Positions 17,267 through 27,427 of a DNA stretch of 64,000 bases are shown here, piece after piece. The notes below the pieces were generated by a model. The model saw only the letters and a list, made by a program, of their open reading frames with translations, ran no database searches and was not told the origin of the DNA. A program made the position numbers and the translations under genes. The stretch spans positions 62,001 to 126,000 of the forward strand of contig NZ_JAGZSD010000007.1 in NCBI RefSeq assembly GCF_018381315.1. Direction: 5' to 3'. This stretch comes from Anaerostipes sp. Its GTDB lineage: Bacteria; Bacillota; Clostridia; Lachnospirales; Lachnospiraceae. How positions within the stretch are numbered: the stretch's first letter is position 1; each line of letters starts with the position of its first letter.

Positions 17267-19528
17267 CTATTTTGCTTCTTTTTTATCTGCACTCTTCGCT
17301 GCTGTTGTCTTTTTAGTAGATTGTTCGGTCTGCTGCTTTATTTCTTTTTTGGACTCCTCCTTCTTAGGTTTTTGTTTATCTTTTGTTGCTTGTTCTGCTT
17401 TCGCTTCTGGCTTTTCTGCTTTTTTTGCTGCTGCCGGTTCTGCGGTCTTAGGAGTCTCCTTTTTCACCGCTGCCGGCTCCGCTGCTTTTAAAGCCTTCTC
17501 TTTTTCCGGCGTTTTCACAGCCTCAGCCTTTGCTGCTTCTGCTGCTTTCGGCGCTGTCTTCCTGGCTGCTGTTTTCTTTGGTTCCGCCTTCTTTTTCGCC
17601 GGTGTCTCTTCCAGCGTATATTTATACATAACAACACTGAGCGGTTTCAATGAAAGCACCGCATAGTGTTCGTAGGCGTTTCTCTTTCCTTTGATCTTCT
17701 TTTTGCGCACTTTTGCAGACTTCTGGCTCACTTCCCCGTTTCCTCCGAAAGCCTTCTCGCTGCTGTCCAGGATCTTTGTAAGCTTGCCGTCTTTCGGCAT
17801 CGGAATATGGTATTTATCCCATTCAACCGGTGTGAAGTTGCAGACACAAACGATCTGTTCCTGAGGTTTCCCTCTGCGTTTTTTTGATTTCCTGATAAAT
17901 GCCACCACACTGTGGTCCGCATCCTTCTGAAGCAGCCATTCAAAACCTTCCGGTTTATTGTCCAGCTCATAGAGGGCCGGTTCGCTGCGGTAAAGCGCAT
18001 TTAAGCCGGCTACATAATCATTCATCGTTTTATGTGTTTGGTATTCGTCAATCAGGAACCAGTCTAATTCTTCTTTGTCCCGCCATTCTACAAACTGGGC
18101 AAAATCATCTCCCATAAAGAGCAGTTTCTTTCCGGGATGGGCATACATAAAGCCATACAATGTTTTCAGTGATGCAAACTTCTGCTCGTATTCGCCGAAC
18201 ATTTTGTTGATCATAGAGCCTTTTCCATGCACGACTTCATCATGGGAATACGGCAGGATATAATTCTCACTGTAGGCATAATCCATAGAAAATACGATGG
18301 CCCCATGGTTCTCTTTCCGGAACAGGGAATCCAGTTCCATATAATAGAGGGAGTCATGCATATATCCCATATTCCACTTATATGTAAAACCAAGTCCTTC
18401 TTCATCGTCAATGTCGCTGGTCACTTTCGGATAGGCTGTAGATTCTTCCGCAACCGTAATAAATCCATCAAAGTTGGAGCGCAGAGTGTGATTTAAGTTT
18501 TTCAGAAAATCTACGGCTTCATAGTTTATATTGGTGCCGTCTTCATTTGGGACAAACTCTCCCGGCTTCTTGCCGAAATCCAGATACAGCATAGCGCTGA
18601 CCGCATCAATGCGGATACCGTCAATGTGATATTTTTCCGCAAAAAATACAGCACTGGAGATCAGGAAGCTCTGCACCTCCGGTTTGCCGTAATTAAACAG
18701 CAGGGTGCCCCAGTCAGGCTGGCTTCCTTTTCTCGGATCCGCATGATCATAAATGTGGGATCCGTCAAACAGGGCAAGGCCGTGTTCATCCCTTGGAAAA
18801 TGAGCAGGAACCCAGTCCAGGATTACGCCGATATCGGCCCTGTGGAGTTTGTCAATGAAATACATGAAATCTTCCGGTTTCCCGTAGCGTGAAGTTACAG
18901 AGTAATAACCAGTCACCTGATACCCCCAAGACAGGTCATACGGATATTCCGTCACCGGCATCAGCTCAACATGGGTATATCCCATCTTCTGCAGATACGG
19001 AACAAGCATGTCTGCAATCTCACGGTAATTGTAAAATTCCCTGTCTTCCTCTTTCGGCATCTTCCATGTTCCTAAATGCATCTCGTAGACAGACATAGGC
19101 TGGCTTATGTCCTGTTTTTTCTTTCTGCGGCTTATGAAACGCTTGTCCCTCCACGAAAAATTGTCCAGTTCATCCCAAACCACAGATGCTGTGTCAGGCC
19201 TGTTTTCAGAATGGAACGCAAACGGATCACTCTTATACCTGCATTTGCCGTCCATACCCTCTACATAATATTTATATAAATCCCCCTTTTCCAGACCCTC
19301 AATCTGGATTGAATAAATCCCTTCTTCTGTCTGCTTCATCGGATGTGACAATGGATTCCACTGGTTAAAATCTCCGACTAAACTGACAGACTTCGCATTT
19401 GGAGCCCATACTACAAACTCATGGGCATCCGCTTCCTTCAAGTAGTGGCATCCAAACATTAAATATGCTTTCTGCGCTTTTCCCGTCTGAAATAAATATA
19501 AGTCCTCTTTACTAATGTTTGTTTCCAT
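17267..19528 (-). CDS. glgB: 1,4-alpha-glucan branching enzyme with a long basic/acidic tail
   Basis: GlgB (GH13) cuts alpha-1,4 chains and rejoins them as alpha-1,6 branches. The CBM48 segment [18 protein letters not shown] is at about residues 38-55. The catalytic barrel shows [12 protein letters not shown] (nucleophile), [10 protein letters not shown] (acid/base) and [14 protein letters not shown]. The core ends near residue 642. Residues 643-753 form a low-complexity tail with, by hand count, 33 Lys, 28 Ala and 16 Glu in 111 residues and two copies of AEPAAxKK. It looks disordered and histone-H1-like. A strong AAGGAGGAGGA site precedes the ATG. First gene of the glycogen operon. Confidence 0.95.
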   Translation of the reverse strand: METNISKEDLYLFQTGKAQKAYLMFGCHYLKEADAHEFVVWAPNAKSVSLVGDFNQWNPLSHPMKQTEEGIYSIQIEGLEKGDLYKYYVEGMDGKCRYKSDPFAFHSENRPDTASVVWDELDNFSWRDKRFISRRKKKQDISQPMSVYEMHLGTWKMPKEEDREFYNYREIADMLVPYLQKMGYTHVELMPVTEYPYDLSWGYQVTGYYSVTSRYGKPEDFMYFIDKLHRADIGVILDWVPAHFPRDEHGLALFDGSHIYDHADPRKGSQPDWGTLLFNYGKPEVQSFLISSAVFFAEKYHIDGIRIDAVSAMLYLDFGKKPGEFVPNEDGTNINYEAVDFLKNLNHTLRSNFDGFITVAEESTAYPKVTSDIDDEEGLGFTYKWNMGYMHDSLYYMELDSLFRKENHGAIVFSMDYAYSENYILPYSHDEVVHGKGSMINKMFGEYEQKFASLKTLYGFMYAHPGKKLLFMGDDFAQFVEWRDKEELDWFLIDEYQTHKTMNDYVAGLNALYRSEPALYELDNKPEGFEWLLQKDADHSVVAFIRKSKKRRGKPQEQIVCVCNFTPVEWDKYHIPMPKDGKLTKILDSSEKAFGGNGEVSQKSAKVRKKKIKGKRNAYEHYAVLSLKPLSVVMYKYTLEETPAKKKAEPKKTAARKTAPKAAEAAKAEAVKTPEKEKALKAAEPAAVKKETPKTAEPAAAKKAEKPEAKAEQATKDKQKPKKEESKKEIKQQTEQSTKKTTAAKSADKKEAK

Positions 19529-19600
19529 GGGATATATCCTCCTCCTTCAGATACATAATAGTTATTATATGTACAAGCTAATAAAAAAAGTGCAAATTTC

Positions 19601-19623
19601 ACCATTTTGTCCTTGCAAATGGT
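19601..19623. promoter_or_regulatory. Inverted repeat in the glg leader, operator or attenuator candidate
   Basis: ACCATTT (19601-19607) and AAATGGT (19617-19623) are perfect inverse arms around a 9-bp centre, 73 bp upstream of the glgB start. In the transcript a second pairing, TGCAA with TTGCA, overlaps it and is followed by seven Ts (19589-19583). It could be a regulator's operator or a switchable attenuator. No regulator gene is adjacent. Confidence 0.4.
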
Positions 19624-19730
19624 CAAAATCACACTTCCTAATCTACTTAAAAACATTTTCTGTATAGCTAAGAACGTAACCGATGCTGTCCTTTACAAGA
19701 TCAAATTGCTGACATCTGTTTCATGAACCT

Positions 19731-19760
19731 ATTATAACATAAAAAGGGGACTTCATACAA
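19731..19760 (-). promoter_or_regulatory. Promoter of the glycogen operon
   Basis: On the minus strand TTGTAT (19760-19755) and TATAAT (19736-19731) have an 18-bp spacer, and TG sits one base before the -10 box (extended -10). It implies an untranslated leader of about 195 nt before glgB. A second TATAAT at 19569-19564 lacks a well-spaced -35 box (TTGCAC at 20 bp) and may be a weaker start. Confidence 0.7.
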
Positions 19761-19863
19761 CAAATTGTACGAAATTTAATACACTTTTTCCGTCCTTTTT
19801 TTGTTAATTTTTAAAACTTCAATTCTGCACTTTTTTATGCAGCCAAAAGCACTAAAAAGTGCA

Positions 19864-19901
19864 AAAAAACAGTTTCTGTTCTGAACGGAAACTGTTTTTT
19901 T
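19864..19901. terminator. Bidirectional terminator after ilvA
   Basis: AAACAGTTTC and GAAACTGTTT pair around CGTTCAGAACA on the minus strand, with A and T runs of seven at the two ends. It closes the long yceD-to-ilvA operon and insulates it from the glg promoter. Together with the glg promoter and leader it accounts for most of the 400-bp gene-free stretch between ilvA and glgB. The remaining part holds only short AT-rich hairpins. Confidence 0.85.
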
Positions 19902-19933
19902 GAAAGCCGCCAATTTATCTTTTGTTAAAACTG

Positions 19934-21151
19934 TTAAAATACACTTTTGGAACTTCTTATCTCAGGTTTATACCCTGTATCCTGAAGTGCTTTGATAATT
20001 TTATTTTTATGTTCTGTGCCGAAAGCCTCCATTGTAATTGTCAGCTCCACTGCACTGTTTCTGTTAATGCTGACAAACTGGTTATGGTCCAGTTTTACAA
20101 TGTTGCCCTGGGCCTGTGAAATAACCTTTGAGACCCTTGTAAGCTCTCCCGGCTTATCCGGAAGAAAAACAGAAACTGTGAAAATTCTGTCTCTGATAAT
20201 CAGTCCATGCTGTACCAAAGATGCAATTGTGATGACATCCATATTGCCGCCGCTGATGATCGGAACCACTTTCTTTCCCTCCGCTTTCAGATGCTTCAGC
20301 GCTGCGATCGTAAGAAGCCCTGAATTCTCTGCAAGCATTTTGTGATTCTCCAGAAGATCCAAAAAGCACGGAATCAGTTCTTCATCTTCCACTGTAATAA
20401 TATCGTCAATATTATTCTGTATGTACGGAAAGATCTTTTTGCCCGGAGTCTGAACAGCAGTACCATCTGCAATCGTATTTACATGTTCGCACGAAACTAC
20501 TTTCCCTGCCTCCAGGGAAGCTTTCATGCAGGCAGCCCCTGCCGGTTCCACACCGATCACTTTGATCTTCGGATTTAAAAGCTTTGCCAGAGTAGAAACA
20601 CCAGTTGCAAGGCCGCCGCCGCCGATCGGCACCAGGATACAATCTACTGTAGGCAGCTCTTTAAAGATGTCCATTGCAATGGTTCCCTGTCCTGTAGCCA
20701 CTGTCAGGTCGTCAAACGGATGAACAAACGTCAGCCCCTTTTCCTCTGCCAGCTTCAGTGCATATTCACAGGCTTCATCATAGACATCTCCGTGGAGAAC
20801 TGCTTTGGCACCCAAATCCTTTGTGCGGTTTACTTTCAGCAGGGGAGTTGTGGTTGGCATGACAATAGTAGCTTTCACTCCCTGCCTTTTTGCAGCCAAA
20901 GCTACTCCCTGTGCATGATTGCCTGCGGAAGCGGTAATCAGCCCTTTTGCTTTTTCTTCTTCATTCAATGTGCTGATTTTGTAATATGCGCCGCGGATCT
21001 TATAGGCTCCGGTCAGCTGCATATTCTCAGGCTTTAAATAAACCAGATTTCCTGTCTGCTCCGAGAAGTATTCACTTTTTATCAGCTTTGTGGGAAGAAC
21101 GATCTCTTGTACCTTATCATACGCTTTTTCGAATTTGTTTAATGTTAACAT
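19934..21151 (-). CDS. ilvA: Threonine ammonia-lyase (threonine dehydratase) with ACT domain
   Basis: This PLP enzyme deaminates threonine to 2-oxobutanoate, either for isoleucine synthesis or for threonine catabolism. Lys51 in TGAYKIRGAYYK is the PLP lysine, SAGNHAQGVAL is the phosphate-side loop and GGGGLATGV is the glycine-rich loop. About 80 C-terminal residues form an ACT domain (FTVSVFLPDKPGELTRV) for amino-acid sensing. At 405 aa it is the single-ACT form seen in Gram-positives, which can be called ilvA or tdcB. Its ATG directly follows the ftsY stop, so it sits at the end of the smc-ftsY operon, where ylxM-ffh would often be. Confidence 0.92.
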   Translation of the reverse strand: MLTLNKFEKAYDKVQEIVLPTKLIKSEYFSEQTGNLVYLKPENMQLTGAYKIRGAYYKISTLNEEEKAKGLITASAGNHAQGVALAAKRQGVKATIVMPTTTPLLKVNRTKDLGAKAVLHGDVYDEACEYALKLAEEKGLTFVHPFDDLTVATGQGTIAMDIFKELPTVDCILVPIGGGGLATGVSTLAKLLNPKIKVIGVEPAGAACMKASLEAGKVVSCEHVNTIADGTAVQTPGKKIFPYIQNNIDDIITVEDEELIPCFLDLLENHKMLAENSGLLTIAALKHLKAEGKKVVPIISGGNMDVITIASLVQHGLIIRDRIFTVSVFLPDKPGELTRVSKVISQAQGNIVKLDHNQFVSINRNSAVELTITMEAFGTEHKNKIIKALQDTGYKPEIRSSKSVF

Positions 21152-22084
21152 CTACTCATCTCCTCTTTCAAACAGTGCGTTTACAAACATATCCGGATCA
21201 AATGGCTGAAGATCATCCACCTGTTCGCCGATGCCGATATATTTCACCGGAATTCCAAGCTCTGCCTGAATCGCTATAGCGATCCCGCCCTTTGCTGTCC
21301 CGTCTAATTTGGTGAGAATAATGCCGGAAATATCTGCTGCCTCTTTAAACTGTTTTGCCTGTGCAAGAGCATTCTGTCCTGTAGTGCCGTCCAGAACGAT
21401 CAAAGTCTCCTTATACGCTTCCGGATATTCCCGCTCTACAATGCGGTTGATCTTTTTAAGCTCATCCATCAGGTTCTTTTTGTTATGAAGCCTTCCCGCC
21501 GTGTCACACAAAAGCACATCCACATTTCTTGCCTTTGCTGCGGAAACCGCATCATACACTACTGCTGCCGGATCTGCTCCTTCAGCCTGGCTGATAATGT
21601 CCACGCCTGCCCTGGCTGCCCATTCTTTCAGCTGTTCAATGGCTCCTGCCCGGAACGTATCCGCCGCCGCCATCATAACTTTCCTGCCCTCGCCTTTCAG
21701 CAGGGATGCCATCTTGCCCACAGATGTTGTCTTTCCCACTCCGTTGACGCCGATGACCAATACAACACTTTTCTTATCTTTAAAATCGTATGCCTCGTCT
21801 CCAAGCTTCATCTGCTCTTTGATAGACTCTATAAGAACCTGTCTGCACTCCTCAGGTTCCTTGATCTTTTCTTCTTTGACTTTCTTTTTCAGATTCTCAA
21901 TGATGCTCATGGTCGTGTCAATTCCCATATCGCTCATGATCATGATCTCTTCCAGTTCTTCATAGAAATCATCATCAATGCTGGAAAATCCTTTAAAAAT
22001 AGAATCAAATCCTGAAGCAATATTGTCTCTGGTCTTTGTAAGCCCCTCTGCCAGTCTGCTGAAGAATCCTTTCTTTTCTGCCAT
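21152..22084 (-). CDS. ftsY: Signal recognition particle receptor FtsY
   Basis: FtsY is the SRP receptor GTPase that delivers ribosome-nascent chains to the membrane translocon. At 310 aa it is a short FtsY with an amphipathic basic N-terminus ([14 protein letters not shown]), the helical N domain, and the G domain with [15 protein letters not shown] (P-loop, about residue 112), [41 protein letters not shown] is 7 nt before the ATG. It follows smc in the classic Firmicute order. Confidence 0.97.
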   Translation of the reverse strand: MAEKKGFFSRLAEGLTKTRDNIASGFDSIFKGFSSIDDDFYEELEEIMIMSDMGIDTTMSIIENLKKKVKEEKIKEPEECRQVLIESIKEQMKLGDEAYDFKDKKSVVLVIGVNGVGKTTSVGKMASLLKGEGRKVMMAAADTFRAGAIEQLKEWAARAGVDIISQAEGADPAAVVYDAVSAAKARNVDVLLCDTAGRLHNKKNLMDELKKINRIVEREYPEAYKETLIVLDGTTGQNALAQAKQFKEAADISGIILTKLDGTAKGGIAIAIQAELGIPVKYIGIGEQVDDLQPFDPDMFVNALFERGDE

Positions 22085-22108
22085 TTCAAATCTCCTTCCC
22101 GTCTTTGA

Positions 22109-25100
22109 TTACTCGTCCAAATCGTTTTCAATCAGACTCACGGATACCAGTGTTGAAATACCTTTTTCCTGCATGGTGATCCCGTATAAAATATCCGCTG
22201 CTGTCATTGTACCACGTCTGTGGGTAATTACAATAAATTGTGTCTCTTTTGTAAGCTTATGCAGGTATTGTGCAAATCTTGCCACGTTGGAGTCATCCAG
22301 CGCCGCCTCAATCTCATCCAGCAGACAGAACGGCGAAGGCTTCAGATTCTGAATGGCAAACAGAAGAGAAATCGCTGTCAGTGCTTTTTCTCCTCCTGAC
22401 AGCTGCATCATATTCTGAAGCTTCTTGCCCGGCGGCTGTGCGATGATACGGATACCGGATTCCAGCACGTCATCATCTGTAAGTTCCAGACGTGCATACC
22501 CGCCTCCGAACAGTTCCTGAAATACATTTTGGAACATATCCTGAATATCTTTAAACTTCTCTCTGAACTGATGCTTCATGGCCGCTTCCAGTTCGTCGAT
22601 GAGCCCTACAAGATGGGCCTCCGCCTTTACAATATCTTCGTGCTGCTTGTTCAGAAATTCATATCGTTCCAGAACGTCCTTATAGTCATCAATTGCATTC
22701 ACATTGACCGGTCCCAGATCTTTCATCTGTCCCTTGATCTCTGTGATTTTCTTTTTCAGGTCCTGAAGACTTTCCTCCGGCAGTTCCCCTCCGGCTGATG
22801 CTGCTGCCTGGTGGTATGTAAGCTCATAGTTCTCCCACATATAGTTCAGAAGTTCCTGCTGCTTTTCATCAAACTTTTCTCTGGAAGATGTAAGCCTGTA
22901 AACTTCCTTATCAAAACCGTTCATACGCTCCATGAGCTCTTCTCTGGCTTTCAGGCTCTCTTTGTACCTTTCCTCGGTTTCCCCGAGTTTTGCCTGCAGA
23001 TTCCGGATCTGCTGCTCCTCTGTTTCGATCCACCGGCTTTTTAAAAGAACAGCCCGGTTCTTTTCTCCTGTCTGCCTCTCGATCTCCTCCATAGATGCAT
23101 CAATGGAGCCTGTCTGTTTTTTCAGCGCAGCCAGATCATCCTCTGTCTTTGCAATCTCAAGACGGATCCGCTCACCGTTGCTCATAATAAAGTCCTGCTG
23201 CTGCTTAAACTTCCCGGCCTTCATATGCGCTTCCGTAACTTCCCTGGCTTTTTCCTCTGCCATATTTCTGGACTCGTCCAGCTTTTCTGAAAGAATTTGG
23301 ATCTTTTGCTCCTCCGACTGGTTTGCTTCCTCCAGCACCTGTTTTTTTCCTGACAAAGAAGCCACGTCGCCTTCCATGGATTGGTATTCCTGTCGCAGCC
23401 CCTGTGCCTGGTCTAAAAACTCCTGTTCCCTCTTTGCTTCCTCATCCATCTGCTTTTCAATGGACTTAAGCGTCATAACTACTGTGTTTTCACGGAGAGA
23501 GTTTTCCTGAATTCTGCTCTGCAGACTTCTGATACCTTCCTCTGCTTTCTGAAGCTCTGCTGTCTTTTCATTCAGCATTGCAGAAAGAGCTGAGATCTCG
23601 TCTCTGTCTTTCTCCAGTTTCTGCTTCAGTTCTTTTAACTCCCGGTTTCTTCCCAGGAGATTGCTTTTATTTTTGTAAGCACCTCCGGACATAGAACCGC
23701 CGGGATTCAATGCGTCTCCTTCCAGGGTGACAATGCGGAAGGAGTGCTTATATTTTCCTGCGATCCTGATACCGTCATCAATGGTTTCCACTACGAGCAC
23801 ACGTCCTAAAAGGGAATGAAACAGATCCGAAAACCGGTCTTCATAACTGGCGAGCTGGTCACAGGTGCCGATGACCCCTTCTTCGTTCAGCGCCTCCGGC
23901 CTTGGGAATCCTCCCCTTGCCTTAACGGCGTCCAGCGGCAGAAAGGTAACTCTTCCGTACCGGTTTCTTTTCAGAAATCCAATCATTTCTTTTGCCGTCT
24001 GCTGGGAATCCGTCACTACATTCTGTATCGCTCCTCCCAGTCCGGTTTCCACGGCAAGTTCATACTTTCTCTTTACCTTCATGATATCAGCCACTGATCC
24101 GATAATTCCCGGATACTTGGCTTTCTGTTCCATAACCCTTTTAATTCCGAAACCGTATCCTTCATAGCGCTCTGCCATATTTCTAAGGGTTTCATAACTT
24201 GACTGGCTTCTGTGAAAGCTCTCTTTTTGGGCGGATAAGTTTTCCTGTGCTGCTGATCTTTCTCTTTCCAGTCCGCTGCTGATCTTTCTTTCTGCTTCCA
24301 GTCTCTCTAAAAGATTTTTCTTCTCTTCTTCCAGCTGGTGTTTTCTCTGCTCTTCCTGATGCTTTCTCTGCTCCTGCTCCATCCTGTGCTGTCTGGATTC
24401 CTGAGCCTGGGAATCGGCATAACCAATCCTCACATTCAGCTGCTCACGTACCGTCTCCACGTGCTGCAGCCTGTTGGAGAGATTCATCTGGTTGTTGGCA
24501 AAGCTTTGCTGGTTTTTCCTAAGCTTTGCAAGCTCTTCTTCCGTGTCCTGAATCTCTTTCTGAAGAAATGCAACTTTGCTTTCACTCTCTACGGTTTCTT
24601 CCAAAGCTTCCTTAACCGCTTCTTTGATCTCCTCCTGCTCTCTTAAAAGCCGGGAAAGCTGATTCTGCTTTTCTTCCTTCTCTTTTGTAAGACGCCGGAT
24701 ATCAGAATTCAGATGAGTCTCCCTCATCCTTTCCGTATTCATCTGTTCTCTCAGAACCTGAATCTGGCCTTCCTGCTTTTCTTTATCGACCCTGGCTTCA
24801 GAGAGCCCTTCCGTCCTTATCTCAATTTCACGCTTCAGCTCATTTAGTGCCAGATCCTGCTTTTCATACTCAGCCTTTGTCTGCTCCAGCCGCCTGCCAG
24901 CATCGTCTGCTTCTCTCTGGGCAATCCTGATCTTTTCATCCAGAGATTCCATCTCTTCTGAGAGCCTGCCGTTTTCCAAAAGGAACATGGAAGTATCGTA
25001 TTCTTTCAGCTTATCGCGGTATCCAAGATACTCTCTTGCCTTTTCAGACTGCTGCTTCAGCGGGCCTACCTGGCGTTCCAGCTCAGCCAGAATATCTGTC

Positions 25101-25672
25101 ACCCGGTTTAAGTTCTCCCGTTCTGCCTCCAGGGACTTTTCAGTCTCCAGCTTGTTTTTCTTGTACTTGACAATCCCTGCAGCCTCGTCGAAGAGTTCTC
25201 TCCTGTCTTCCGGTTTTCCGCTTAAGATCTGGTCGATCTGGCCCTGTCCGATGATAGAGTATCCTTCCTTGCCGATTCCGGTATCGAAAAACAGCTCTAC
25301 TATGTCTTTGCGCCTGCACGGACTTCCGTTCATTAAATATTCACTCTCGCCGGAACGGTAAACCCTTCTGGCCACTGTCACTTCATCAAACCCAATGGGA
25401 AGGCTTTGATCACTGTTGTCCATTGTGATGGCAACATAAGCAGAGCCCATAGGCTTCCTCATCTCAGTGCCTGAGAAAATTACATCCTCCATCTTGGCAC
25501 CCCGGAGCTGCTTGGCACTCTGTTCTCCGAGCACCCAGCGGACTGCATCCGCCACATTGCTCTTGCCGCTCCCGTTAGGTCCCACGATCCCTGTGATGCC
25601 GCTGTCAAATTTAAAAATCATTTTATTAGCAAAGGATTTAAATCCGTTTACTTCAATGCTTTTCAGATACAT
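22109..25672 (-). CDS. smc: Chromosome segregation protein SMC
   Basis: SMC is the ATPase core of the condensin-like loop-extruding complex, together with ScpA and ScpB. At 1187 aa it is full length. The Walker A head GPNGSGKSNVADAVRWVLG lies at residues 32-50. Two long coiled coils flank a hinge near residues 510-640. The C-terminal head has LSGGEKALTAISLLFA (ABC signature) and LLDEIEAALDDSN (Walker B and D-loop). GAGGTAGCT precedes the ATG, and the start sits 2 nt after the rnc stop. Confidence 0.98.
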   Translation of the reverse strand: MYLKSIEVNGFKSFANKMIFKFDSGITGIVGPNGSGKSNVADAVRWVLGEQSAKQLRGAKMEDVIFSGTEMRKPMGSAYVAITMDNSDQSLPIGFDEVTVARRVYRSGESEYLMNGSPCRRKDIVELFFDTGIGKEGYSIIGQGQIDQILSGKPEDRRELFDEAAGIVKYKKNKLETEKSLEAERENLNRVTDILAELERQVGPLKQQSEKAREYLGYRDKLKEYDTSMFLLENGRLSEEMESLDEKIRIAQREADDAGRRLEQTKAEYEKQDLALNELKREIEIRTEGLSEARVDKEKQEGQIQVLREQMNTERMRETHLNSDIRRLTKEKEEKQNQLSRLLREQEEIKEAVKEALEETVESESKVAFLQKEIQDTEEELAKLRKNQQSFANNQMNLSNRLQHVETVREQLNVRIGYADSQAQESRQHRMEQEQRKHQEEQRKHQLEEEKKNLLERLEAERKISSGLERERSAAQENLSAQKESFHRSQSSYETLRNMAERYEGYGFGIKRVMEQKAKYPGIIGSVADIMKVKRKYELAVETGLGGAIQNVVTDSQQTAKEMIGFLKRNRYGRVTFLPLDAVKARGGFPRPEALNEEGVIGTCDQLASYEDRFSDLFHSLLGRVLVVETIDDGIRIAGKYKHSFRIVTLEGDALNPGGSMSGGAYKNKSNLLGRNRELKELKQKLEKDRDEISALSAMLNEKTAELQKAEEGIRSLQSRIQENSLRENTVVMTLKSIEKQMDEEAKREQEFLDQAQGLRQEYQSMEGDVASLSGKKQVLEEANQSEEQKIQILSEKLDESRNMAEEKAREVTEAHMKAGKFKQQQDFIMSNGERIRLEIAKTEDDLAALKKQTGSIDASMEEIERQTGEKNRAVLLKSRWIETEEQQIRNLQAKLGETEERYKESLKAREELMERMNGFDKEVYRLTSSREKFDEKQQELLNYMWENYELTYHQAAASAGGELPEESLQDLKKKITEIKGQMKDLGPVNVNAIDDYKDVLERYEFLNKQHEDIVKAEAHLVGLIDELEAAMKHQFREKFKDIQDMFQNVFQELFGGGYARLELTDDDVLESGIRIIAQPPGKKLQNMMQLSGGEKALTAISLLFAIQNLKPSPFCLLDEIEAALDDSNVARFAQYLHKLTKETQFIVITHRRGTMTAADILYGITMQEKGISTLVSVSLIENDLDE

Positions 25673-25674
25673 AG

Positions 25675-26370
25675 CTACCTCAATATTCTGTCCTTATGTT
25701 TCATTGCCTCATAAGCCGCCATCTGCTCCGCACTTTTCTTGCTTCTTCCGGCCCCGGTCCCGATGACCGTATCACCCAGCTTGGCCTCCACTGTGAATGT
25801 CTTTTGATGATCCGGCCCTTCTTCTTTCGTCAGGCTATAGGAGAGCGGTTCCCTGGATACACTCTGCACCAGTTCCTGAAGAGAGGTCTTGGCGTCGTAA
25901 AACAGCACCTTTTCATCTACATCCTGAAGAAGATAAGTTTCCACAAACTTTCTGGCCTGTTCAAAACCCTGGTCAAGATACACAGCACCTATGACAGCCT
26001 CAAATGCATCTGACAGAATGGAACTGCGCTCTCTTCCCCCGGTCAGATCCTCTCCTTTGCTGAGCAGCAGATAATCCCCCAGCGCGATATCCCTTGCACA
26101 GAATGCAAGAGTGGGCTCGCAGACAAGACTTGCCCTCATTTTCGTCAGTTTCCCTTCCGGTTCGTCTTTGTATGTCTTAAACAAATAGTCACTCATAATC
26201 AGCTCCAGCACTGCATCCCCTAAAAACTCCAGACGCTCATTGTCTTTCCCCCGGGGCAGTTTTCTCTCATTTGCATAAGAACTGTGTGTCAGTGCCGTTG
26301 TCAGCAGTTTCTGGTCATGAAAACGAATCCCGATCTTTTTCTGAAAATCTTCCTGATTTGATTGATTCAT
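25675..26370 (-). CDS. rnc: Ribonuclease III
   Basis: RNase III cleaves double-stranded RNA in rRNA precursors and regulatory duplexes. The signature ERLEFLGDAVLELIMSDYLF near residue 45 holds the metal-binding acidic residues. The second acidic cluster is in SDAFEAVIGAVYLDQG, and a C-terminal double-stranded-RNA-binding domain spans about residues 155-231. 231 aa is standard. The gene begins 5 nt after plsX. Many Firmicutes have acpP between plsX and rnc, but it is absent here. Confidence 0.97.
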   Translation of the reverse strand: MNQSNQEDFQKKIGIRFHDQKLLTTALTHSSYANERKLPRGKDNERLEFLGDAVLELIMSDYLFKTYKDEPEGKLTKMRASLVCEPTLAFCARDIALGDYLLLSKGEDLTGGRERSSILSDAFEAVIGAVYLDQGFEQARKFVETYLLQDVDEKVLFYDAKTSLQELVQSVSREPLSYSLTKEEGPDHQKTFTVEAKLGDTVIGTGAGRSKKSAEQMAAYEAMKHKDRILR

Positions 26371-26375
26371 ACCTT

Positions 26376-27386
26376 TTATTTTTCCTTTACAATCTGTTCT
26401 TTGATCTTTTCATTGATTTTAGCTTCTGAAAATGCAATACACTGAATAATTGCATTCTTTGTCTCCTTTGCTTTGGAGCTTCCGTGCATTTTTACCACCA
26501 GGCCGTTTAACCCAAGCAGAGGTGCCCCGCCGTGTTCTGACGCATCAAAACGTTTCAGGGTCTTTTTAAGGGACGGTTTTACCAGCAGGCCTCCGATCTT
26601 GCCCCGGAAACTCTGCATCATGCCCTCTTTTACGATAGAGATCAGAGTGGATGACAGGCCTTCGGAAAGCTTCAGTATTACATTTCCCACAAACGCATCA
26701 CAGACTACCACATCAGCCTGTCCTGAATGAATATCCCTTGCCTCAATGCTTCCGGTAAAGTTAATCTCCTTACATTCTTTAAGGAGAGGGAATGTGTCTT
26801 TTACCAGTGCATTTCCTTTTGCTTCCTCAACACCTACATTTACAATGCCGACTTTCGGGTTTTTAATTCCTACTACGTCTTCCATATAGATAGAACCCAT
26901 CTTGGCAAACTCCAGAAGATATTCCGGCTTTGCATCCATGTTGGCACCGCTGTCGATAATCAGAGAAACTCCCTTTGTTGTCGGCATCAGAGCAGCCAGG
27001 GGCGCACGTTTGACTCCTTTGATTCTGCCTACCACAAACTGTCCTCCTACAAGGATCGCTCCTGAACTTCCCGCTGAGACAAACGCATCTGCAGTCTGGT
27101 CTTTCACCATTTTCATTCCGACTACCATGGAAGAATCTTTCTTCTTACGAATCGCCTCCACCGGTGATTCATCACAAGAAATTTCTTCTTCTGCATTGAC
27201 TACTTCAACCTGCTCACTCTTATAGCGGTATTTTTTCAGTTCCTCGTGGATCCTCGGTGACTTCCCTACAAGGTAAACCTTGATATTGCTGTTTTCATTG
27301 ACCGCATCCACCGCTCCTTTTACAATCTCTACAGGCGCATTATCTCCGCCCATGGCGTCCAGCGCAACTTTTACTATCTTATCCAT
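26376..27386 (-). CDS. plsX: Phosphate acyltransferase PlsX
   Basis: PlsX converts acyl-ACP to acyl-phosphate, feeding PlsY in phospholipid synthesis. The N-terminal VALDAMGGDNAP motif and the SGANMDAKPEYLLEFAKMG region are typical. I start at the ATG at 27386 (MDKIVK, 336 aa), 6 nt after AAGGAGG, rather than at the TTG two codons upstream. It follows rpmF after a 109-nt gap that contains a strong hairpin. Confidence 0.96.
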   Translation of the reverse strand: MDKIVKVALDAMGGDNAPVEIVKGAVDAVNENSNIKVYLVGKSPRIHEELKKYRYKSEQVEVVNAEEEISCDESPVEAIRKKKDSSMVVGMKMVKDQTADAFVSAGSSGAILVGGQFVVGRIKGVKRAPLAALMPTTKGVSLIIDSGANMDAKPEYLLEFAKMGSIYMEDVVGIKNPKVGIVNVGVEEAKGNALVKDTFPLLKECKEINFTGSIEARDIHSGQADVVVCDAFVGNVILKLSEGLSSTLISIVKEGMMQSFRGKIGGLLVKPSLKKTLKRFDASEHGGAPLLGLNGLVVKMHGSSKAKETKNAIIQCIAFSEAKINEKIKEQIVKEK

Positions 27387-27427
27387 ATGCAACCTCCTTG
27401 ATACAATATTTTTAGATTAAAAGAAAT

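Noticed and set aside
19601..19623. Similarity of ATTTTGACCA near the glg operator to the ends of the 5.6-kb element
   Set aside because: Only about 10 bp match and the context differs, so it is probably chance.
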